Of a stretch of 34,997 bases of DNA, positions 8,974 to 15,458 are shown one piece after another; within the stretch, counting starts at the first letter, position 1, and each line of letters opens with the position of its first letter. Under the pieces are notes generated by a model. That model did not search any database and was not told where the DNA came from. It saw nothing but the letters and a program-made list of their open reading frames with translations. The position numbers and the translations under genes are program-made. This DNA is from Ignatzschineria sp. F8392 (GTDB taxonomy: Bacteria; Pseudomonadota; Gammaproteobacteria; Cardiobacteriales; Wohlfahrtiimonadaceae): the NCBI RefSeq assembly GCF_002252045.1, contig NZ_NEFF01000009.1, positions 1 to 34,997 of the forward strand, written 5' to 3'.

Positions 8974-9000
8974 TAGCGACATATAGCGACATATAACGAT
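8974..9000 (+). repeat. 10-bp tandem repeat in the ygiW-downstream spacer
   Basis: TAGCGACATA occurs twice in a row, followed by a degenerate third copy (TAACGAT). It lies in the 158-bp spacer between ygiW and the Lys-rich gene. One of several 10-11 bp period repeats in this window. Confidence 0.8.
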
Positions 9001-9110
9001 TTAATACCGTATGTCTGCTTAACCTGCTGATTTGGCCACTGAGTTTACTCATATTACTCATAATATTTATACCATCATCTTAGATATATTACTGATATTA
9101 AAGGAGTGCA

Positions 9111-9593
9111 ATGATGCGTCCACTATTTTTACTTTCAACCTTAATTTTAAGTTCTTCAATTGCTTTTGCTCAAGTCGATGTGCCGAAAGTTGAAGTGCCG
9201 GCAACAGAGAAGGCGGGAGTTGAAGCGATCCAAGAGAAAGCAAAAGCGCCGACAGAGCCCAGACAGATTAGAGCACAAGCGAGAATTCATAAGGATGAAT
9301 GTGCAACAGGAGATTGTCCTGGAAAAGCTCAAAATGAGAAGCGTAATGGCGATAAAGCAGAGATGAAAGAGCAACGCAAAGAGATGAAGAATGCCGATGG
9401 TAAGAGAGAGGCTCAAAAGGAGAAGCGAGCTAACTCTAAAGATGGTAAGAAACATCATAGTGATAAAGAGTATAAAAAGAACCATAAGAAAGAACATAAA
9501 AAAGAGCATAAGAAAGAGAAGAGAGCAAAAGAGCACCGCGATGGCTCAATGAAGGGCGATAAAGGTGCTAAAAAGATGGAAGGGCGTAACTAA
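9111..9593 (+). CDS. Exported Lys/His-rich low-complexity protein, unknown function
   Basis: 160 residues from ATG 9111 (or 159 from ATG 9114); AAAGGAG precedes it. The signal peptide (hydrophobic core, cleavage near IAFA-Q) closely resembles that of the adjacent YgiW. The mature part is almost entirely charged: a Val/Pro/Glu-rich start, a Cys pair in DECATGDCPG, then long Lys/Glu/His stretches with repeats such as KKEHKKEHKKEK. No globular domain is recognisable, and it is likely disordered in the periplasm. The His content and Cys pair would allow metal or polyanion binding, but that is a guess. It lies 158 bp after ygiW on the same strand, before a strong terminator, so it may be the last gene of the two-component regulon. 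I do not recognise a named family. Confidence 0.75.
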   Translation: MMRPLFLLSTLILSSSIAFAQVDVPKVEVPATEKAGVEAIQEKAKAPTEPRQIRAQARIHKDECATGDCPGKAQNEKRNGDKAEMKEQRKEMKNADGKREAQKEKRANSKDGKKHHSDKEYKKNHKKEHKKEHKKEKRAKEHRDGSMKGDKGAKKMEGRN

Positions 9594-9655
9594 GCGATAA
9601 TATTAGTGAATAGATGTAGTTTATAAAAGCGAAGTTAATCTACTAAACCTAAGTT

Positions 9656-9693
9656 TCCCTTATTCTCACTTTTGTGGGGATAAGGGTTTTTTT
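9656..9693 (+). terminator. Rho-independent terminator after the Lys-rich gene
   Basis: CCCTTATTCTCAC, a TTTT loop and GTGGGGATAAGGG (with G-T pairs) are followed by seven or more T. It closes the two-component/ygiW block. Confidence 0.85.
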
Positions 9694-9891
9694 ATATCGT
9701 ATCTATTCACACTCTTCTAAAATCATTAAAAAATAGATAGAGAGATGAGAGCATTGCGTTATCAGCGATTATTTTAGAGATGATAGCTCAGTTGTATTAA
9801 AATAGAGGTTCGACTTGTGATACTGCTGAGAATCATTCAGCGATACAAGGACTGGTAGAGAGATCTACAGATTGATAAATAGAGGTAAAAA

Positions 9892-10368
9892 ATGGCAAAA
9901 AAACCACAAAAAGGTAGTGCGCAGATTGCAGGTAATAAACGCGCTTACCATGATTACTTTATTGAAGAGAAGATCGAGACGGGTATTGAGCTACAAGGTT
10001 GGGAAGTTAAGAGTTTAAGAGAGGGGCGTGGGCAACTTTCTGAGGCTTATGTGCAGATTAAAAATGGGGAGGTCTATATGATCGGCTCCCGCATTACTCC
10101 TCTACTTTCCGCCTCAACCCATATCTATGCTGACGATACACGGACGCGTAAATTACTGCTCCATCGCCGTGAAATTGATCGCTTGATGGGCGCGGTAGAT
10201 CAGAAGGGATATACAATTGTTCCCTTAAGTTTGTATTGGAAGCGGGGAATGGTTAAGGTAGAGATAGGATTGGCGAAAGGGAAAAAGGATCACGATAAAC
10301 GAGCGACAATTAAGGAGCGAGACTGGAATCGTGAGAAGCAGAGAATACTTCGTCATGAACATCGATAA
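9892..10368 (+). CDS. smpB: SsrA-binding protein SmpB
   Basis: 158 residues, the normal SmpB length. Characteristic stretches are the N-terminal [45 protein letters not shown] and the C-terminal [16 protein letters not shown], whose basic tail enters the ribosome. SmpB binds the tRNA-like domain of tmRNA and delivers it to stalled ribosomes for trans-translation. Its RNA partner ssrA lies in the same window at 30681-31033. The start follows GAGGTAAAAA. The dehydrogenase gene starts 50 bp downstream on the same strand, so the two may share a transcript. Confidence 0.97.
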   Translation: MAKKPQKGSAQIAGNKRAYHDYFIEEKIETGIELQGWEVKSLREGRGQLSEAYVQIKNGEVYMIGSRITPLLSASTHIYADDTRTRKLLLHRREIDRLMGAVDQKGYTIVPLSLYWKRGMVKVEIGLAKGKKDHDKRATIKERDWNREKQRILRHEHR

Positions 10369-10418
10369 TGTTAAATCATAAAAAATTGAATAAAGATTCA
10401 TGAAAACTGGAGGAGAAG

Positions 10419-11372
10419 ATGGATAGAAAAAAGATTGTCTTTTTAGATCATGGAACAATGAGTCGCTTTGATCTCTCTTTTAACTTTCCTTATGAGTTAA
10501 TTGAGGTTGATAATTGCCCTAAAGAGCAGGTTGCTCAAACATTAGCAGGTTGTGAAATTGCGATTACTAATAAGGTGCCGATCGACCGCGCGGCGATGGA
10601 AGCTAATCCACAGCTGAAATTGATTGCGGTAGCGGCAACAGGATTCAATATGATCGATGTTGTCGCAGCTAGAGAACTTGGCATTACCGTCTCGAATGTT
10701 GCTGGCTATAGTCAGACGGCTGTTGCAGAGCATGCATTTATGATGATGATCTCTTTAGTTCATCGTCTTCCACTTTATGAAGCACGTGTTCGTGCCGGTG
10801 AATGGCAAAAGTCACCCTTCTTCTCCCTATTTGGTGCACCTATCTATGAATTAAAAGGAAAAACATTAGGAATCTTTGGGCGCGGAAGTATCGGCTCACA
10901 ATTTGCAAAGTATGCAGAATGTTTTGGAATGAAGGTTCTCTATTCTGAACGAAAGGATGCATCGACGATTCGCCCAGGATATGAGAGTTTCTCTGATGTG
11001 TTAGAAAAGAGTGATGTCTATTCGATCCATGCTCCTTTAACGTCGGAGACAGAAAATCTTATTTCAGCGAAAGAGATCGCAAAGATGAAGCCAGGGGTTG
11101 TTATTCTTAATGTGAGTCGTGGAGGATTAGTGAATGAAGCTGATTTAGCCGAAGGCTTGCGTAGTGGACAAGTAGGAGGTGCCGGTATAGATGTATTGAC
11201 TTCAGAGCCCCCTAAGCCAGATAACCCACTCTTAGCTGATGATCTTGGGAATTTAATTTTAACGCCTCATACGGCATACGCCAGTGAGGAGGCTTTAGCC
11301 AAACTGGTGGTTCTATTACAAGATAATATCAATCAGTTTGTTGCCGGAGAGCCGATGAATGTTGTTAGTTAG
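10419..11372 (+). CDS. D-2-hydroxyacid dehydrogenase, glycerate dehydrogenase (hydroxypyruvate reductase) type
   Basis: 317 residues. The split catalytic domain surrounds a Rossmann domain with the glycine motif LGIFGRGSIGSQ. The NAD-specific end of the second strand reads YSERKDA. The catalytic triad is visible: R234 in NVSRGG, E263 in LTSEPP and H284 in LTPHTAY. The sequence style (VAATGFNMIDVVAARELGI, NVAGYSQTAVAEH) is that of glycerate dehydrogenases, which interconvert hydroxypyruvate and D-glycerate with NADH; exact substrate choice among 2-hydroxyacids is uncertain. GGAGGAG lies just upstream of the ATG. A glycerate kinase is encoded 13 kb away in the same window, which fits a route from hydroxypyruvate into glycolysis. 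Confidence 0.88.
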   Translation: MDRKKIVFLDHGTMSRFDLSFNFPYELIEVDNCPKEQVAQTLAGCEIAITNKVPIDRAAMEANPQLKLIAVAATGFNMIDVVAARELGITVSNVAGYSQTAVAEHAFMMMISLVHRLPLYEARVRAGEWQKSPFFSLFGAPIYELKGKTLGIFGRGSIGSQFAKYAECFGMKVLYSERKDASTIRPGYESFSDVLEKSDVYSIHAPLTSETENLISAKEIAKMKPGVVILNVSRGGLVNEADLAEGLRSGQVGGAGIDVLTSEPPKPDNPLLADDLGNLILTPHTAYASEEALAKLVVLLQDNINQFVAGEPMNVVS

Positions 11373-11448
11373 GGATGCTATTTGATCTTGTAGGGTTGAG
11401 TGTGTCATTATTGCCTGATTGATCACTATAGTTACTAGAGGAATATCG

Positions 11449-11829
11449 ATGTTAGCAGCGTCTTATATGGGGCTAAAGCATACACATATTATGCTTGCCT
11501 TCTTTTCAATTATCTTTTTCAACTTCCGTTTTTGGAAATATTTTTTAGTAGCAAGACCCAAATGGGCACGTATAGCACCACATATTATTGATACTTTTCT
11601 CTTATTGACCGGTATCTTATTGGCGGTTGCGCTCTCTATTAATCCATTTTCATTGGGAGGAAGTTGGTTAGGGGTAAAACTCTTCTTTATGGTGCTCTAT
11701 ATTCTGTTTGCTGTTTTAGCGATGAGACAGAACTTTGCACTCTCTACAAGATTGATTAACTATCTGATTTGTAACAGTATGGCGATGGCAGTTGTCTGGA
11801 TGGCGATGATGAAGCCACAACTATTCTAA
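11449..11829 (+). CDS. SirB2-family integral membrane protein
   Basis: About 126 residues from ATG 11449 (AGAGGA just upstream); an earlier in-frame start at 11419 would add ten residues without a good ribosome site. There are four predicted membrane helices. SirB2-type signatures are LKHTHIMLAFFSIIFFNFRFW near the N-terminus, HIIDTFLLLTGI, and WLGVKLFFMVLYILF. SirB2 proteins are small inner-membrane proteins of unclear biochemical role, first named for effects on invasion gene expression. The gene follows the dehydrogenase by 76 bp on the same strand and precedes the tRNA-Arg genes. Confidence 0.85.
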   Translation: MLAASYMGLKHTHIMLAFFSIIFFNFRFWKYFLVARPKWARIAPHIIDTFLLLTGILLAVALSINPFSLGGSWLGVKLFFMVLYILFAVLAMRQNFALSTRLINYLICNSMAMAVVWMAMMKPQLF

Positions 11830-11892
11830 TTCACCATTTTAAATCACTATTAATCTGCTCTGTTCTAAAACGGATAAAGAGTAGACAAAAAT

Positions 11893-11920
11893 TTGCAAGT
11901 TACTAAAATTGTTATATACT
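11893..11920 (+). promoter_or_regulatory. Promoter of the first tRNA-Arg
   Basis: TTGCAA (11893-11898), a 16-bp spacer and TATACT (11915-11920), 15 bases before the mature tRNA start. Confidence 0.75.
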
Positions 11921-11935
11921 AACCATCTTAGTTAA

Positions 11936-12012
<77 letters not shown>

Positions 12013-12018
12013 TATAGT

Positions 12019-12050
12019 AAACCCCTTACTTCCGAGTAAGGGGTTTTATT
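12019..12050 (+). terminator. Rho-independent terminator of tRNA-Arg copy 1
   Basis: AACCCCTTACT, a TCCG loop, AGTAAGGGGTT and a T-rich tail, immediately after the tRNA. It is duplicated with the tRNA (see 12392). Confidence 0.9.
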
Positions 12051-12100
12051 TTTTAGTGAGTTCTAATGAGTTTAGTAGAGGCGTTTGTTGTAGTGGTATC

Positions 12101-12135
12101 CCTGTAGATCCCTGTAGATGGATATAGATGGATTC
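12101..12135 (+). repeat. 10-bp tandem repeat between the tRNA-Arg genes
   Basis: Three successive 10-mers: CCTGTAGATC, CCTGTAGATG, GATATAGATG. They lie in the 296-bp spacer between the two tRNA-Arg genes, which contains no supported gene. Confidence 0.75.
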
Positions 12136-12265
12136 TGCTGCTTTTATGCGTTGGAGGTTTATAACCTCTCCTCAGTAACAATAATGATAACGATAGCGAT
12201 AACGTATGACTCATAACTCATAATCACATCACACAACTATTTTGATTCTCTTCGGTATCTTTTGT

Positions 12266-12293
12266 TTGACATTCTGAAAATATCGGGTATAGT
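12266..12293 (+). promoter_or_regulatory. Promoter of the second tRNA-Arg
   Basis: TTGACA (12266-12271), a 16-bp spacer and TATAGT (12288-12293). Its sequence differs from the promoter of copy 1 but has the same spacing and the same distance to the tRNA. Confidence 0.8.
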
Positions 12294-12308
12294 AATGATC
12301 TTAGTTAA

Positions 12309-12385
<77 letters not shown>

Positions 12386-12391
12386 TACGAT

Positions 12392-12424
12392 AAACCCCTT
12401 ACTTTCGAGTAAGGGGTTTTATTT
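12392..12424 (+). terminator. Rho-independent terminator of tRNA-Arg copy 2
   Basis: AAACCCCTTACT, a TTCG loop, AGTAAGGGGTTTT and a T-rich tail. It differs from the first terminator by one loop base. Confidence 0.9.
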
Positions 12425-12453
12425 TATTGGTCTATTTTGAATCTGTTTTGAAG

Positions 12454-12612
12454 CTATTTTGCTGCTCGATTAAGATCTTCTTTAGGGGTTGGGCGAATGA
12501 TCCATAGATTAGCTATCACCGTCATTTGCTTCCCGTCATTGTTATTGCCGGAATAGTGAGGCAATGCCATAAGGTCTTTTTGAATGACGATGATGCGATT
12601 ATCAGTAATACT
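12454..12612 (-). pseudogene. Possible coding remnant or start-less small ORF
   Basis: The minus strand is open for 52 codons between stop codons. Its translation has a protein-like composition (DNRIIVIQKDLMALPHYSG, then MTVIANLWIIRPTPKEDL, ending NRAAK). The only ATG (12570) gives 38 residues and has no convincing ribosome site. The pattern fits the 3' end of a decayed gene or a short peptide with an unusual start. I do not recognise a family. It lies in the spacer between tRNA-Arg copy 2 and the small gene at 12657, just downstream of that gene. Confidence 0.25.
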
Positions 12613-12656
12613 CTATCCGCTAAAAGTAAAATACTAAAAGCGGGAGTAAGAGTGAT

Positions 12657-12863
12657 TTATCTTTCGATTAACTCATATTGATAGTGAGGGCGATCGCCAA
12701 CACGGTAATAGATAAAGTCTTTTTGATAGCTATCTAAGAATTTTTGTCGAGCTTCTGCACTCTCAAACCATCTTTCCGCCTTAAAGTCAGGTCCTAGAAG
12801 ATTTTCACGCATAAAAGTTGCATTAGGGGGTAAAGTCATTCGAACGCCATATTGTTTACTCAT
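12657..12863 (-). CDS. Small hypothetical protein, 68 residues
   Basis: A soluble, aromatic-rich, charged protein: MSKQYGVRMTLPPNATFMRENLLG, then a WFESAEARQKFLDSYQ segment likely helical, and an ending FIYYRVGDRPHYQYELIER. There is no signal peptide or membrane segment. GGAGAT precedes the ATG at a normal distance, which together with composition argues for a real gene. I do not recognise a named family. Upstream, on the moaA side, are two copies of the palindrome CTAATATTAG (13051-13071). Confidence 0.65.
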   Translation of the reverse strand: MSKQYGVRMTLPPNATFMRENLLGPDFKAERWFESAEARQKFLDSYQKDFIYYRVGDRPHYQYELIER

Positions 12864-13050
12864 AATTGATCTCCATCTTACAAATTTGATTACTTAATCT
12901 TCGATTCTATCGGGTCTGTTGAAAGCTTCATTTTTGACTGGAAGCTTAATCCTCGTTTTAATATTTGCTTTTAATATTCGTTATTACTATTGGTTTTTCC
13001 TATTGGTTTTAATACCTATCTGCTTTTCACTTATCTCTTTTCGTATAGGT

Positions 13051-13071
13051 CTAATATTAGCCTAATATTAG
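13051..13071. repeat. Twin palindromes CTAATATTAG, 11-bp period
   Basis: The perfect 10-bp palindrome occurs at 13051-13060 and 13062-13071, in the 290-bp spacer between moaA and the 68-residue gene (both minus strand). The helical phasing would suit a dimeric regulator, but no regulator is identified. Confidence 0.6.
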
Positions 13072-13153
13072 TTTAAGATCGGTCGATATTTCAATAATGT
13101 TTTTAGCCCATTTTTCAGTAGCACTACTGTTGAAGGATGTTGCAATCTATTGA

Positions 13154-14128
13154 TTAACCACCTGTCATCGACATGATTCGTTTAATTTTAGTTGCATCTG
13201 TTCTGAATTCATGTTTTTGGGGCTTAAGATCGATTGCTTCTCTAATCGCCTTTTGAAGTTCTTCATCACTACAATGATCTCTAAGCATCTCCCTTAAGGG
13301 GTAAGCTTCCTCTTGTCCGAGACACATATAGAGGGTGCCATCGACAGCAAGACGAACACGATTACAGCTATCACAAAAGTGTTGACTCAATGGGGTGATT
13401 AATCCAAAAGTGAAAGAACCATCTGGCGATTGGTAATATCGAGCTGGCCCCTGTCCGAGTTTTTGTGGAGCATCTACTAAACCATATTTAACTTTTAAGG
13501 TCTCTAGTAGTTTGGTGAGGTCTTTTCCTTCTGTACTTTGTCCGGTTATTCCCATTGGCATTGCTTCAATCAAGCGAAGAACTAAGCCATTGTCGATACA
13601 GAATTGGATCATTTTGTCGATATCCTGATCATTGATTCCAATCATCGGTACCATGTTGATCTTAATCATTTCAAAGCCCGCATCGATTGCGGCAAAGATT
13701 CCTCTTTTAACTTTATCGATACAATCATTGCCTGTAATTTGGTGGACAGTGAGGGGATTGAGTGAATCGAGGCTAATATTAAGACGGTCAAGTCCCGCCT
13801 CTTTTAGGGGTTTTGCTAGGCGTTCGAGTTGTGTTGCGTTTGTGGTCATAGAGAGATCTTTTATGGTGGGGATCTCTTTCATTCGTGCAATGAGCTCGGT
13901 GACATCCTTTCTTAAAAGAGGCTCACCGCCGGTGATGCGGTAGTGATCGGTTCCCATTGCTGAAAAAGCTTTAACAACGCGAATAATCTCATCAAATGTG
14001 AGCCAATTTTTATTGACCTCAAAACCTTTAAACCCTTTAGGGATGCAGTAGGTGCAGCGAAGGTCGCATCGATCTGTCACTGAGATTCGTACATAATCAA
14101 TTTTACGACCAAACTGATCAATTAACAT
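13154..14128 (-). CDS. moaA: GTP 3',8-cyclase MoaA (molybdenum cofactor biosynthesis)
   Basis: 324 residues, the usual length. It is a radical SAM enzyme with the N-terminal cluster motif C21-x3-C25-x2-C28 (CDLRCTYC) and the MoaA-specific C-terminal cluster C252-x2-C255-x13-C269 (CDSCNRVR...YMC). Other conserved parts are RITGGEPLLRKD, the SAM-binding TTNA, and SLDSLNP. The essential C-terminal Gly-Gly is present (SMTGG). It converts GTP to the 3',8-cyclized intermediate that MoaC turns into cyclic pyranopterin monophosphate. No other moa gene is adjacent, so it is a stand-alone gene here. Confidence 0.97.
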   Translation of the reverse strand: MLIDQFGRKIDYVRISVTDRCDLRCTYCIPKGFKGFEVNKNWLTFDEIIRVVKAFSAMGTDHYRITGGEPLLRKDVTELIARMKEIPTIKDLSMTTNATQLERLAKPLKEAGLDRLNISLDSLNPLTVHQITGNDCIDKVKRGIFAAIDAGFEMIKINMVPMIGINDQDIDKMIQFCIDNGLVLRLIEAMPMGITGQSTEGKDLTKLLETLKVKYGLVDAPQKLGQGPARYYQSPDGSFTFGLITPLSQHFCDSCNRVRLAVDGTLYMCLGQEEAYPLREMLRDHCSDEELQKAIREAIDLKPQKHEFRTDATKIKRIMSMTGG

Positions 14129-14165
14129 TTATTAAAATCTCCCTGAAATGGATTGCTATTAGAAG

Positions 14166-14186
14166 CATTGAGAAACATTGAGATGG
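14166..14186. repeat. 10-bp tandem repeat upstream of moaA
   Basis: CATTGAGAAA followed directly by CATTGAGATG, in the spacer between oxyR and moaA. Confidence 0.6.
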
Positions 14187-14347
14187 GATAGATGATCTAC
14201 ATAATAAGTGGTGTTTAATAAGGTATCTCATCTAGCGCCATCTAGGATTATTCTAGTGTGATCTCATGCTTAGCAAGTTCAATAAGTTTGCCTCTAGAGC
14301 GAGTTTTATAGAGACTCAGCTCTATGAGGGATCTCTTAAAAGAGCTA

Positions 14348-15220
14348 CTAAAGATTGAGGTCTTTAATACATTTTGCAATTGTTTCGATCTTTTTCATCT
14401 GTGTGAACTCTTTTCGATAGACAAGTGCAACTTTCCGCGTAGGTACGGGCTCTGTAAATGGGATGTAGTGAAGTAACTCACTCAAATGATCATCTGTTAA
14501 TGCATATTTAGGGAGTACTGAAATTTGATGGCCAGCTGCCACAATATTGCGAATAGTCTCAAGTGAGTGATGATGAGAGCTTGTTGCATTGATCTCTTTG
14601 CAGCGATCAAGTACTTGATCACGAAAGCAGTGACCAATATTGAGAAGCAGCGGATCATATTCATGAATCTCATCGGGCGAGATCACCTCTTTCTCATTGA
14701 GGGGATGCTCTTTAGGGGTTATCACAAAGAAAGGTTCTTCATAAAGCTCTATCACCTCAAAGGTTGGATCAGCAATAGGAAGTGCAAGAATTGCGGCATC
14801 GATCTCACCTGTCTTTAACATTGGGAGAAGATTGTCCGTCATATTTTCAAAGAGGTTGAGTTGTAGCTCGGGTGCAGCCTCTCTTAAAAGAGGAATCATT
14901 CTAGGAAGAAGATAGGGTGCAATAGTGAAGATAATCCCGAGATTGAAACGACCCTCTATTGAATCGGATTCTTTACTCAAAGAGAGCAATTCATCAACAA
15001 GCTCAAAAATTTTGCGAGCTTTGGGAAGTGCTTTTTCACCTTCAGGCGTAAGAAGAACCTCATTAGTGGTTCGTTCAAAGAGTGAGACATCCATCGAGGC
15101 TTCAAGGTTTTTTATCCCAATAGATAATGCCGGTTGAGAGATAAAACACTTTTGCGCTGCTCGGCCAAAATGCCGCTCTTCCGCAACCGCAATGAAGTAA
15201 CGAAGTTCATTTAATTTCAT
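14348..15220 (-). CDS. oxyR: LysR-family peroxide sensor OxyR
   Basis: 290 residues. The N-terminal winged helix-turn-helix has MKLNELRYFIAVAEERHFGRAA and ISQPALSIGIKNLE. The C-terminal regulatory domain carries GHCFRDQVLDRC, with C198 and C207 in the same spacing as the peroxidatic and resolving cysteines C199/C208 of E. coli OxyR, then SLETIRNIVAAG and ISVLP. The two cysteines form a disulfide on hydrogen peroxide exposure and switch the activator on. The gene is divergent from sucA across a 238-bp spacer. Its usual targets (katG, ahpCF, dps) are not in this window. Confidence 0.93.
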   Translation of the reverse strand: MKLNELRYFIAVAEERHFGRAAQKCFISQPALSIGIKNLEASMDVSLFERTTNEVLLTPEGEKALPKARKIFELVDELLSLSKESDSIEGRFNLGIIFTIAPYLLPRMIPLLREAAPELQLNLFENMTDNLLPMLKTGEIDAAILALPIADPTFEVIELYEEPFFVITPKEHPLNEKEVISPDEIHEYDPLLLNIGHCFRDQVLDRCKEINATSSHHHSLETIRNIVAAGHQISVLPKYALTDDHLSELLHYIPFTEPVPTRKVALVYRKEFTQMKKIETIAKCIKDLNL

Positions 15221-15365
15221 GCATTATTCCCATAAGTAACATTAATGTAGTGAATGATTTACATACTAACATATTTGCATTAAGGTGATTCTAATTAAGC
15301 ATAAATCCCATGTTTATCAGCCCTTGATGCGCTATTGAAATGTGAAAGATTGATCAGGTTACAAA

Positions 15366-15396
15366 TTGCGCGAAATGGAGAAAAATGGGCTATAAT
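15366..15396 (+). promoter_or_regulatory. Probable promoter of sucA
   Basis: A perfect -10 TATAAT at 15391-15396 is preceded by TTGCGC at 15366-15371 with a long (19-bp) spacer; the -35 match is moderate. It lies about 60 bases before the sucA start. Confidence 0.6.
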
Positions 15397-15458
15397 GAGG
15401 GAAATTTCTTTCTTTTTAATTTCCTATTAATTTTAGACGACTTAAGTGAGCGATAACA

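Noticed and set aside
9156-9536. 126-residue Leu/Phe-rich antisense frame opposite the Lys-rich gene
   Set aside because: Its composition is the mirror of Lys/Glu codons on the other strand; it has no proper ribosome site and is a shadow frame.
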